DNA from: Bacilli bacterium
GTDB lineage: Bacteria > Bacillota_I > Bacilli_A > ML615J-28 > CAG-698
Length of the DNA stretch: 64,000 nt
Assembly: GCA_017962745.1 (NCBI GenBank)
Contig: JAGCUR010000018.1
Location: forward strand, 1-64,000
Direction of reading: 5' to 3'
Under the pieces are notes generated by a model, which saw only the letters and a program-made list of their open reading frames with translations, did not search any database and had not been told where the DNA came from. Positions 51,557-59,907 of the stretch are shown piece by piece. Position 1 is the stretch's first letter; the number at the start of each line of letters is the position of its first letter. A program made the translations under genes and the position numbers.

Positions 51557-52858
51557 ATGAGAGTTGTAGATATTATCTTAAAGAAAAGATATGGTGGTAC
51601 ATTAACTAAAGAAGAAATCCATGAAGTAATTGATGGATATGTAAAAGGTAATGTCCCTGATTATCAAGTTAGTGCCTTACTGATGGCAATTTGTTTCCAA
51701 GGGTTGAATGATGAAGAAAAGGTCAATTTAACGATGGAAATGCTTCATAGTGGGGAACAAGTAGATTTAAGTAGCATTGATGGCATATGCGTTGACAAAC
51801 ATTCTACTGGTGGTGTTGGTGATAAAACTAGCCTTGCCATCGGCCCAATCCTTGCCGCATGTGGCCTAAAGATTGCCAAGATGAGCGGTAGAGGCCTAGG
51901 CCATACCGGGGGAACTCTAGATAAGTTAGAATCAATCCCGGGATGTAGTATTAATGTAAGTAGTGAAGACTTCTTTAAACAAGTCAAAGAAGTTGGGGTA
52001 GCCATCATTGGCCAAACTAAAAACATTACCCCAGCTGATAAGAAGTTATATGCCCTTCGTGATGTAACCGGGACTGTTGATAGCATTGGCTTAATCGCAT
52101 CTTCAATTATGTCTAAGAAATTAGCAAGTGGGGCACACTTCATCTTAATCGATGTAAAGGTCGGCGATGGAGCCTTTATGAAAGATGAAGACCAAGCTAG
52201 ACAGTTATCAAAGACAATGGTTAAGATTGGTAATAGCTTAGGCAGAAAAACCGTATGCGTCTTAACTAACATGAATGAGCCTTTAGGAAATGCCGTTGGC
52301 AATAGCTTAGAAGTAATTGAAGCGATCGAAACGCTTAAAGGTAGAGGACCTAAAGACTTTACTAATTTAGTATATGATTTATGTTCTAAATTATTATTGA
52401 TGACAGGTGTTTGTAAAGCTGATAAAGATGCAAGAATTTTAATTAAAGAAAAAATTGAAAACGGCGAAGCCTTAGAAAAGCTAAGACAAATGATTAAATA
52501 TCAAGGCGGAAACCCTGATGTCGTAGACGATTATTCATTATTTAAGAAAGCTAAAGAAGTTGTCCCTGTATTAAGCGAAAAGGCCGGCTACATTAAATTT
52601 GAAGAAGCATTACAAATTGGTGTAGGCGCTATGATGCTTGGTGCTGGTAGAGAAAACAAAGAAGATGATGTAGATCATAGTGTTGGTATCGTAATGAATA
52701 AAAAGGTTGGCGACTATGTAAAGAAAGGCGAACCTTTAGCATACTTACATACTAATGGCAAAGGCACTAAAGAAGCATATGATAAAGTGTTAAATGCTTT
52801 TGAAATTGTGGATGAAGTTGTAGAAGAAAACAAACTTATTTTAGGTGTTATAGAATAA
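51557..52858 (+). CDS. pdp: Pyrimidine-nucleoside phosphorylase
   Basis: 433 residues, the Firmicute Pdp size. It has the signature SGRGLGHTGGTLDKLESIPG (about 116-135), the phosphate loop DKHSTGGVGDKTS and a C-terminal alpha/beta domain. It cleaves uridine and thymidine with phosphate to base and (deoxy)ribose-1-phosphate. AAGGAG precedes ATG. No other deo genes are adjacent. Confidence 0.96.
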   Translation: MRVVDIILKKRYGGTLTKEEIHEVIDGYVKGNVPDYQVSALLMAICFQGLNDEEKVNLTMEMLHSGEQVDLSSIDGICVDKHSTGGVGDKTSLAIGPILAACGLKIAKMSGRGLGHTGGTLDKLESIPGCSINVSSEDFFKQVKEVGVAIIGQTKNITPADKKLYALRDVTGTVDSIGLIASSIMSKKLASGAHFILIDVKVGDGAFMKDEDQARQLSKTMVKIGNSLGRKTVCVLTNMNEPLGNAVGNSLEVIEAIETLKGRGPKDFTNLVYDLCSKLLLMTGVCKADKDARILIKEKIENGEALEKLRQMIKYQGGNPDVVDDYSLFKKAKEVVPVLSEKAGYIKFEEALQIGVGAMMLGAGRENKEDDVDHSVGIVMNKKVGDYVKKGEPLAYLHTNGKGTKEAYDKVLNAFEIVDEVVEENKLILGVIE

Positions 52859-52862
52859 ATGA

Positions 52863-52886
52863 AAAGGAAAGCATATGCTTTCCTTT
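52863..52886 (+). terminator. Terminator of pdp
   Basis: AAAGGAAAGC (52863-52872) pairs with GCTTTCCTTT (52877-52886); short T tail. Confidence 0.75.
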
Positions 52887-52922
52887 ATAGCACTATATAT
52901 AATAAGAAAGAGAGGTGAAACT

Positions 52923-53762
52923 ATGAAATATTTTGTAGCTAGTGATATTCATGGATTCTTTAATGAATTTAAAGCAGCATTAGATGAAGCAGGCTATGAT
53001 GTTAATAATCTTAATCATCACTTGATAATATGCGGAGACATATTTGATAGGGGCTTGCAGGCCAATGAAGTTTATAATTTTTTAAGAAGTATACCAAAAG
53101 ATAGAAGAACATATATTAGAGGTAACCATGAATATTTATTAAGAGATTTAACAAAAAAGTACTCACCAGAATATCATGATTTTACCAATGGTACAGTTGA
53201 TACATTATTTCAATTATCTAATATTGGTGATGACTTTAGGAAATCACAAAATAGTCTTAAAGTAAAAGAAGTGTTAGATTGGTTTGATAGCGATGAATGG
53301 ATTAATTATCTAGAAATAGATAAATACATCTTTGTTCATAGTTTTATACCATTATATAAACACAATAAAATGCTTCATTACTATTTTGCTGATCCATTTA
53401 TTGATTTAATGTATATCGATAAATGGCGAACAATCAAGTCGGAAGAAATGATAGAAGGGTCTACTTGGGGATGCCCATGGAAAAACTACTTAGCAGGTTT
53501 GTTTGAAGCTGAGGCACAAAAAGGAAAAATACTTGTTTGCGGACACTGGCACACTAATGATTTCTATTTGCACCTTGGTGGTAAAATTTATGAAAATTTT
53601 GAGTGCTACGATATTTTTAGAGGTAAAAATATAATAGCCCTAGATGCTTGTACAGCTAGGACTAGAAAAGTAAATGCTATGATTATAAATGAAGACTTCG
53701 AACCATACTATATTAAAGATAAAGAAGAAGTGAAATTAGAAATATTTGTAGATTCATTATAA
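52923..53762 (+). CDS. Calcineurin-like metallophosphatase (PPP type)
   Basis: 279 residues from ATG 52923, with GAGGTG upstream; the longer open frame begins inside the preceding terminator. Metal-site motifs are complete: SDIHGFF, CGDIFDRG, RGNHEYLL, FVHSF and VCGHWHT. The order GDIFDRG...GNHE is that of PPP-family Ser/Thr phosphatases and ApaH-like enzymes. Cytosolic. TATAAT at 52898-52903 probably serves as its -10. Substrate not predictable: phosphoprotein or dinucleoside polyphosphate are both possible. Confidence 0.88.
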   Translation: MKYFVASDIHGFFNEFKAALDEAGYDVNNLNHHLIICGDIFDRGLQANEVYNFLRSIPKDRRTYIRGNHEYLLRDLTKKYSPEYHDFTNGTVDTLFQLSNIGDDFRKSQNSLKVKEVLDWFDSDEWINYLEIDKYIFVHSFIPLYKHNKMLHYYFADPFIDLMYIDKWRTIKSEEMIEGSTWGCPWKNYLAGLFEAEAQKGKILVCGHWHTNDFYLHLGGKIYENFECYDIFRGKNIIALDACTARTRKVNAMIINEDFEPYYIKDKEEVKLEIFVDSL

Positions 53763-53763
53763 A

Positions 53764-53790
53764 AGGCTCATCAATGATGAGCCTCTTTTT
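53764..53790. terminator. Terminator between convergent phosphatase genes
   Basis: AGGCTCATC (53764-53772) pairs with GATGAGCCT (53776-53784), then CTTTTT. Confidence 0.9.
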
Positions 53791-53792
53791 AA

Positions 53793-56099
53793 CTATTCAT
53801 TTTTTTGATAAATAGCATATACTACTAAGTTACTTGTTACATTAGTGATTGGTTTTGTCCAACCGATGAATGTGTAGCCTTCTTTGGTAGGAGCTTGAGG
53901 AGCTTGTGCATCTTCACCATAAATTACTTTAACTGAAGATAAGTCAGCGCCTAAATCATCTTTAAATGTAACTGTGTATTTTTCAGTACATGTTTTTTCA
54001 ATCTTACCTGATTGATATAACATGATGATTGTAGCATCAGCGAAGTTAACTTTACCATCTTTATTTAAATCACCGAATTGTTTTTCTTGATCAGATAAAG
54101 CTGCTCCGTTGAATATTGAATCAAAGATCTTATCACAATCTGTTTCATTAACGGCACCATCATAATTGATATCACCAAATAATTTATATGAAGCATTTTG
54201 TGCATAGATTAATTCATTATTTGTAGTGTAAGCTTTTAGAGTATAAACTGTATCAAGTGGCATCTTAGAATCTAAAGCAAGTGAAGTAGTTGTAGCTGTA
54301 CCTAAAGATGTATCACCAGCAAATACTTCATATTTAGCGATTAGGTTAGTAGTATTAGCTTCCCAGCTTAATACTGTCTTACCATCTTTAACGCCTACTG
54401 TGAAGTTACCGATTGTACCGTAAGGAGCATAAGTAGAACCATATACTTTGAAATCTTTATTTGAACCATCTAAGAATTCAATATGTAAATCAAGTTCAAA
54501 TACTTTATTATCTTCTAAATTGCCTAAGTCGATGTAAGAAGATTCGAATTCATTGCCAGTAAATAATGTTTCACCATTTAATTTTACTTGTAAGTTCTTC
54601 ATATAACCAACACGGTTGAAATCAAATACTAATACTTCTGAATCGCTACCATTATTGCCTAGTATTTCAAAACTGCTAGCTAAGATTTCATCTTGAACTT
54701 TTTGCTTTTCAAGAATACCATCAGGTAGGGCACGTTTTGGATAAATTTCAAATGAATCTTTTTCTTTATAAGTTGTATCAATTAATGTGTATGTCATCTT
54801 TTCAGGAGTAACAATGAAATAGCCAAGACCACTATTATCAGCTAGACCGTAATCACCAGTCTTGCTACCAATTCTAACTGCCATCCAGTCTTTATTTTGT
54901 TCTTCTTCGATATAACGACATCTATCACCAATTTGTGGGCAAGTCATATAAACTGTACCAGTTTCATCTACTTGTCTATTCTTAAGAGGTTTACTTCTTA
55001 AATATACATGAGAGTCACCGCTTAATGCTAAGTCAACGCCAACTTCATCAAATGCTTTCCACCAGTTTGCAAATCCAGATCCAGAGTAGTGAGTTTCACT
55101 AGCAGTTTCACCATCAAAGAATGGATAATGCTCGAAAACTACTAACCATTGGAACTGACCTTCCATTTTAGTAACTGTATCTTTTAACCATTGCTCTTGT
55201 TCATCGTGTGTATATTTTGATGCGATTGAGTCAATTGCTACAAATAGGCAACTATTATAAATGAAATAATAACATGATTTGTAACCTAAACTTACATATG
55301 ATTCAATACCATTGTCTGGCATATTTCTACTTGCTTCCCAAGACATTGGGTATCTAGTCATTACTGAAGAACTGCTACCGCTTGATGCGTTATATGTAGA
55401 CCAACGTTCATAATAATCATGATTTCCTACGCTGTCTGCCCAAACGAAATTAGTAAATGCATAATCATCATTCCATTCAAGTTGATCATCGTACATAGAT
55501 CCGTATGCAACTGTATCACCAGTTGATACGATTAAATTAACATCGCCAGCGCCTTTTGTCTCAACTTGGTTAACTGATTGCTTTAACATATTGTTTGTGA
55601 ATGTAGTTCTCTTTGACCAACTTTCATGAGTTAGATGGTCATCACCCATCCAAATAAAGTTGAATGAGCCAGTAGAACTAGCAGTAGTAGCATTATGAAC
55701 TTCGCTTGATGCGCTACCATCAATGGTTGTTGCTTTATATAAATATGTAGTTCCAGATACTAAATTATCAATTTCAACTTCATAAGTGTATACAGGTATT
55801 TCTACCGGTGTATCAGAACTAATATTTGTGAATGCTTCTTTATTAAGCTTACCAGCTACTGGGATTTTTCTAGCATTGGCAAATCTTGTATCATTTCCAC
55901 TTGTAAAATAGAAGTAGCAACTTGCTTCGCTTGAACGCCAAGCAAATCTTAATTCTGTAGAACAATCTTCACCAGGGTTACAAACTAAACAGTCAATCTT
56001 TCCAACTCCACTTTGTTTAGCTTGTGCGATTGAACCTAATGAGAAAAATAGCAATAATGCTAAAACGAATGTGCCTAAAGCAAAAAACAATTTTTTCAT
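53793..56099 (-). CDS. Secreted purple-acid-phosphatase-like protein with dockerin and InlB-type repeat
   Basis: 768 residues. Signal peptide with AQA cleavage end (about 27). An Fn3-like N-terminal domain (to about 145) precedes the metallophosphatase: WMGDDHL, VSTGDTVAYG, VGNHDYY, VFEHYPFF and LSGDSHVYL. After a linker and a beta-sandwich comes a dockerin-like pair of calcium loops, GDINYDGAVNETD and GDLNKDGKVNFADA (about 635-695). The last 60 residues match a Listeria-Bacteroides (InlB B) repeat with EGYTFIGWTKPI. It is an ordinary Sec substrate, not SipW-type. The dockerin would need a cohesin elsewhere in the genome. Confidence 0.9.
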   Translation of the reverse strand: MKKLFFALGTFVLALLLFFSLGSIAQAKQSGVGKIDCLVCNPGEDCSTELRFAWRSSEASCYFYFTSGNDTRFANARKIPVAGKLNKEAFTNISSDTPVEIPVYTYEVEIDNLVSGTTYLYKATTIDGSASSEVHNATTASSTGSFNFIWMGDDHLTHESWSKRTTFTNNMLKQSVNQVETKGAGDVNLIVSTGDTVAYGSMYDDQLEWNDDYAFTNFVWADSVGNHDYYERWSTYNASSGSSSSVMTRYPMSWEASRNMPDNGIESYVSLGYKSCYYFIYNSCLFVAIDSIASKYTHDEQEQWLKDTVTKMEGQFQWLVVFEHYPFFDGETASETHYSGSGFANWWKAFDEVGVDLALSGDSHVYLRSKPLKNRQVDETGTVYMTCPQIGDRCRYIEEEQNKDWMAVRIGSKTGDYGLADNSGLGYFIVTPEKMTYTLIDTTYKEKDSFEIYPKRALPDGILEKQKVQDEILASSFEILGNNGSDSEVLVFDFNRVGYMKNLQVKLNGETLFTGNEFESSYIDLGNLEDNKVFELDLHIEFLDGSNKDFKVYGSTYAPYGTIGNFTVGVKDGKTVLSWEANTTNLIAKYEVFAGDTSLGTATTTSLALDSKMPLDTVYTLKAYTTNNELIYAQNASYKLFGDINYDGAVNETDCDKIFDSIFNGAALSDQEKQFGDLNKDGKVNFADATIIMLYQSGKIEKTCTEKYTVTFKDDLGADLSSVKVIYGEDAQAPQAPTKEGYTFIGWTKPITNVTSNLVVYAIYQKNE

Positions 56100-56130
56100 T
56101 TATCAATTCTCCTTAATTATAATCATATTC

Positions 56131-56139
56131 ATTATAACA
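56131..56139 (-). promoter_or_regulatory. Promoter of the secreted phosphatase gene
   Basis: Minus strand TGTTATAAT (extended -10, 56139-56131) with TTGAAA (56158-56153) 16 bp upstream. The -35 is inside the terminator stem of the preceding gene. Confidence 0.75.
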
Positions 56140-56140
56140 T

Positions 56141-56176
56141 AAAAAACATCCATTTCAAATTATTAAAATGGATGTT
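56141..56176 (-). terminator. Terminator of the alpha-galactosidase gene
   Basis: Minus strand AACATCCATTT pairs with AAATGGATGTT (plus coordinates 56166-56176 with 56145-56155), followed by six T on the minus strand. It overlaps the next promoter. Confidence 0.85.
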
Positions 56177-56224
56177 CAAAAAATGATTTATAATAACTTC
56201 ATTAATTATTTTTATAAGACTATT

Positions 56225-57736
56225 TTATAAGTCTTTAAGCATATTTAAAATAGCATTTTCTTCTGGTGTGTATAAAGAAATATCATCAGAAGTGAATAAG
56301 ACACTACCATATTTGATGTTAGCATCAAATAATAAATGCTTTTGTTCACTAGTTAGGCTAACATCTTCACTATTTCTTAAGACAAATACATCAGGATCAT
56401 TATAGAATACTCTACCATCTAAATGATGTCTATAAGTAGTATTTTCAATAGCGTGTAGAGTAGAAGGACGCTCATTATTAGTGAAGCGCATGAACCATTT
56501 ATCGTTCCAAGATAAGGTTACATCACAACCTATACGCATGTAATCAACCTTGCCGAAAGCAGCACCAAGCGGCAATCCGCAGCCTAAAATTAAACTATCT
56601 TTTAATACTTCACGCAAGAAATCCATCGCTTCATTCATGACTTGACCACGTGATTTTAACTCTCTTTTAGCAAGGCAAGCTGCATATAAGAAGTCGAGTT
56701 TGAATAATTTAAAGCCCATTTCTTGGTAATGTTTGAATACTTTTGTTAAGTATTCACGGACATTTTTGTTATAAATATCAAGACAGTAGAAGCCACTCCA
56801 GTTGCCACCAGCTCTTAAAGGTCTACCTTTCTTATCTAGACAGAACCAATCTTTATGAATTTTATAAATATCAGAAGTGGATTCTGCCACAAAAGGAGCT
56901 AACCAAATGCCTGCTGTCATCTTATTTTTATTAATTCTGGCTGCTATTTTTTCTAATCCATTAGGAAATTTTCTCTTGTCAACTTTGAGCCAATCACCAA
57001 TAGCTTGTTGATATCCATCATCAATTTGGAAGACATTGAAGTCAATTTTTGATTCTTCGAACCCTCTTAAGTCATTTAGAATCTTAGCTTCATCGATATC
57101 TTGATAATGACGGTACCAACTAGTATAACCTTTTAGTAATTTGCCTTCAGCTTTTGCATCATGTTTTTTACCGAAGAAGTGGTTAAAAACGAATTCTTCA
57201 TCGCCTTCATACATTTCAATATTAGCTAATTCGTAATCACCAAAGATATTCACATTATCAATATCTTTCTCAAAAATGATTTTTCCTTCTTTTGGTTGCA
57301 GCCTAAAAATACTAAAACCAGTAGTTTCGTTTTTACTACCAATTAAATAAATGGAATCGTCACTGTTGATTAAGTAAGTATATAGATGTGAATATAACCT
57401 TGAATACTTTACAAAGTTATAATCACCATAATTCTTAACCCCATAATGTTTATCCGCAAGTAGGCCGATTAAGCCAACTTTACCAACATGTTGATCTAAA
57501 CTATATAGTTTAGAATTAGACCATGATTGCCAACCATTTAAAAATACTTTCTTAACACCATAAAATGGCTTATCAATCTCTACTTTAAAACTTTTAATGA
57601 TGATTGGTAATCTATTGATTAAATTAATCAATAAATGATTATCATCACGTTTAACTAAAAAACTAACTCGAGCATCTCCTGGTTCGTTTACAATATAGTC
57701 TTTTCCCGAATAAGAATATTTTAATTCAAGTTTCAT
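56225..57736 (-). CDS. Alpha-galactosidase-like glycoside hydrolase (GH36 type)
   Basis: 503 residues. N-terminal beta domain with LNGWQSWSNSK, then the barrel: FQIDDGYQQAIGDWL, AGIWLAPFVAE, FKLDFLYA (nucleophile Asp) and RIGCDVTLSW (acid/base Asp). These positions match clan GH-D alpha-galactosidases. No signal peptide, so it acts inside the cell on imported galactosides. It is shorter than typical GH36 enzymes (about 700), with a reduced N-terminal domain. AAGGAG precedes ATG. No sugar transporter is adjacent. Confidence 0.88.
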   Translation of the reverse strand: MKLELKYSYSGKDYIVNEPGDARVSFLVKRDDNHLLINLINRLPIIIKSFKVEIDKPFYGVKKVFLNGWQSWSNSKLYSLDQHVGKVGLIGLLADKHYGVKNYGDYNFVKYSRLYSHLYTYLINSDDSIYLIGSKNETTGFSIFRLQPKEGKIIFEKDIDNVNIFGDYELANIEMYEGDEEFVFNHFFGKKHDAKAEGKLLKGYTSWYRHYQDIDEAKILNDLRGFEESKIDFNVFQIDDGYQQAIGDWLKVDKRKFPNGLEKIAARINKNKMTAGIWLAPFVAESTSDIYKIHKDWFCLDKKGRPLRAGGNWSGFYCLDIYNKNVREYLTKVFKHYQEMGFKLFKLDFLYAACLAKRELKSRGQVMNEAMDFLREVLKDSLILGCGLPLGAAFGKVDYMRIGCDVTLSWNDKWFMRFTNNERPSTLHAIENTTYRHHLDGRVFYNDPDVFVLRNSEDVSLTSEQKHLLFDANIKYGSVLFTSDDISLYTPEENAILNMLKDL

Positions 57737-57861
57737 ATTTTACTCCTTATTTCATCTAATTATATTTTACAAAAATATAATAATCTAAGCAATTAACATT
57801 AAAAAATATATTACAAAGTATTTTATAATGTGCTAAAATGTTTATGAAAGGTGGTAGATTT

Positions 57862-58083
57862 ATGGCAAAGGCTTCAAAAGATTATTTTGGATTAAATTGG
57901 ATCGTTAGTTTAATTCTTTGTATCATCCCTGTTACTTCATGGGTATTTGGTTTTGTAACTAGATTTAAAGAAGGTCACTGGGTATGTGCATTAGTTCGTT
58001 TAATTTTCGGATGGAACATCATTTGGATTTTAGACATTATCTTTATGATTTTCTCTCATAGAATTTTCAGATTATTTAAATAA
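57862..58083 (+). CDS. Small two-helix membrane protein
   Basis: 73 residues from ATG 57862, which has AAAGGTGG seven bases upstream; an in-frame ATG at 57838 lacks a site. Two hydrophobic segments (NWIVSLILCIIPVTSWVFGF and FGWNIIWILDIIFMIF) flank a short basic loop RFKEGHW. The size and shape recall Pmp3/YqaE-like small membrane proteins, but I cannot assign it. TATAAT at 57824-57829 is the likely -10. Confidence 0.65.
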   Translation: MAKASKDYFGLNWIVSLILCIIPVTSWVFGFVTRFKEGHWVCALVRLIFGWNIIWILDIIFMIFSHRIFRLFK

Positions 58084-58086
58084 TAA

Positions 58087-58122
58087 TAAAAAAACTATCT
58101 ATTTCAAAATAGATAGTTTTTT
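58087..58122. terminator. Bidirectional terminator
   Basis: AAAACTATCTATTT (58091-58104) pairs with AAATAGATAGTTTT (58107-58120), with A/T runs on both sides. It serves the small membrane gene and the convergent GGDEF gene. Confidence 0.9.
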
Positions 58123-59275
58123 ATTTTATTGGAGAAACAAGTGGGCGTTTCTCTTTATTATCATAAAGTAATTCATCAGCTTCTTTTAAGCATACTTCAA
58201 TTGACATTTTCTTATCAACACATTTAACATACCCAGCAGTAATGGAAATGATATATGGTTTTTCAGCACATTTGGCTTGAACAGATTCATTAATCTTTAC
58301 AACGATATCATTAACATCATAATCACTAGATTGTGGTTTAATTGCCATGATGAATTCATCACCACCATATCTTGCTGCAAAACCACGAATCTTACCGATT
58401 TCTTCTTTAATAGTAGTAGCTAAAGTGATGATGGCTTGGTCACCTTCAAGGTGTCCAAAAGTATCATTAATCATCTTGAAGTTGTTGATGTCACAAATAT
58501 AGACATATAGAGGTGCTTCCTCAGATACATTATCAAGTTGAACAGCTAAGTATTCCATCGCTTTACGTCTATTGTTCATTTGTGTTAAGGCATCCGTATT
58601 GATACTTGACTGTTGCAAAGTAGTAAATATTACTAGAAGCACTACGAAAATTGCAACTGGGATAACCGTAAAGCCTTCGATCAAGTTATCAATAAATACC
58701 CATGCCATTAAAAGAACAGTAGTGATAATCATTGTAATTGAATTACGTCTTGCTTGTGGCGATTTGCTCTTGTGCGTTTCAATAGCAGAACGGACAATGA
58801 TTATACCGAAGTAGAAGAGTGCACAAATTGGTAATGAAATATAACCAAGTTCTGGATTAATATTTAGAGAATCAGTAACAGTGAATACAATATTAGTCCA
58901 AATTGAAGTGATTATCAATAATACAACTGTGAGGTATGGAAGAGTTGCAAACACTTTATATAATGTTTTTGTCTCTTCTAGATACCCAAAGTGGATGGCA
59001 AGGAATCGATAAAAACAAAATGCATTAGATAATACGGCAATTAGCGACAAGGCACAGATTAGTTTAAATAACCATAATGGCAAATTAATAACATCATATT
59101 CTTGCATTGTCCAAATGGTATTTATGGCAATGTATAATCCATAAACAATGATGAATGTTTTGAAAGCAGTATCTTCCCTTTTGGTCATTAAATCTGGTGT
59201 AGTTATAATGAATAGATATGCTCCTAAAGCTAGTAATATGGCATTATAAATAAAATATACATTTAAAATGGGCAT
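58121..59275 (-). CDS. Membrane diguanylate cyclase (GGDEF)
   Basis: 384 residues. Seven or so transmembrane helices (about 5-225), then a GGDEF domain with DALTQMNNRR, DINNFKMINDTFGH and an intact RYGGDEF (about 304). It should make cyclic di-GMP. The RxxD inhibitory site expected five residues before GGDEF is absent (RGFA), so feedback inhibition is unlikely. The start is one base after the coaD stop. With the HD-GYP-like protein at 23 kb it suggests a c-di-GMP circuit. Confidence 0.92.
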   Translation of the reverse strand: MPILNVYFIYNAILLALGAYLFIITTPDLMTKREDTAFKTFIIVYGLYIAINTIWTMQEYDVINLPLWLFKLICALSLIAVLSNAFCFYRFLAIHFGYLEETKTLYKVFATLPYLTVVLLIITSIWTNIVFTVTDSLNINPELGYISLPICALFYFGIIIVRSAIETHKSKSPQARRNSITMIITTVLLMAWVFIDNLIEGFTVIPVAIFVVLLVIFTTLQQSSINTDALTQMNNRRKAMEYLAVQLDNVSEEAPLYVYICDINNFKMINDTFGHLEGDQAIITLATTIKEEIGKIRGFAARYGGDEFIMAIKPQSSDYDVNDIVVKINESVQAKCAEKPYIISITAGYVKCVDKKMSIEVCLKEADELLYDNKEKRPLVSPIK

Positions 59276-59276
59276 T

Positions 59277-59762
59277 TTACTTTACCTTCCTTATCTTCTT
59301 AGTAACGAACTTCAATATGTCTTTTGGTAAATATTTAGAAACATCTTCACCTTTACTTATTAATTCTTTAATTAGAGTTGAAGAAATGATACTAACTTCA
59401 CTAGATGCTTTTAGAATAATAGTCTCTACATTGGGATTATATTCTTTATTCTTCCTAGCTTGATCTTCTTCATATGCTAGATCATCTGCGTTGCGATATC
59501 CTTTAATGATTAAGTTAGCGCCAACTTTTTGGGCGTAATCGGCAGTCATTCCTAAATTAACATCGGCTATGCAGTTAGGAATATCTTTGATTACTTTTTT
59601 AATCATTTTAAGACGTTCTTCAATAGTGAATGTACATACTTTATCAGGATTAACCCCAATAAGCACATATACTTTATCAGCTAACATGCTAGCACGTCTT
59701 ATAATATCGATATGGCCATTTTGGATTGGATCGAATGATCCAGGACATATTGCTATATTCAT
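59277..59762 (-). CDS. coaD: Phosphopantetheine adenylyltransferase
   Basis: 161 residues. CPGSFDPIQNGHIDII contains the nucleotidyltransferase motif, KGYRNADDLAYE the substrate Arg, and SIISSTLIKEL the C-terminal ATP-binding ISSS(x)KE variant. It forms dephospho-CoA. It is first gene of a two-gene operon with the GGDEF gene. Confidence 0.95.
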   Translation of the reverse strand: MNIAICPGSFDPIQNGHIDIIRRASMLADKVYVLIGVNPDKVCTFTIEERLKMIKKVIKDIPNCIADVNLGMTADYAQKVGANLIIKGYRNADDLAYEEDQARKNKEYNPNVETIILKASSEVSIISSTLIKELISKGEDVSKYLPKDILKFVTKKIRKVK

Positions 59763-59780
59763 AATATTACCTCTTATTAG

Positions 59781-59808
59781 ATTATACCAAAAAATTAATA
59801 ATTATCAA
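59781..59808 (-). promoter_or_regulatory. Promoter of coaD
   Basis: Minus strand TTGATA (59808-59803), 16-bp spacer, TATAAT (59786-59781), preceded by TGG (extended -10). Confidence 0.78.
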
Positions 59809-59907
59809 ACTGGTAAAAAGCAATTAAAATAAAAAAACTAAATCGTTTACATATATGGTATTTTTAAGAAAAATAAGTTATAATCTTATTTATAAGGAGG
59901 ACTACGC

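Noticed and set aside
51745-52302. 185-codon open frame on the minus strand
   Set aside because: It lies fully antisense to the well-supported nucleoside phosphorylase gene, with no promoter or ribosome site.
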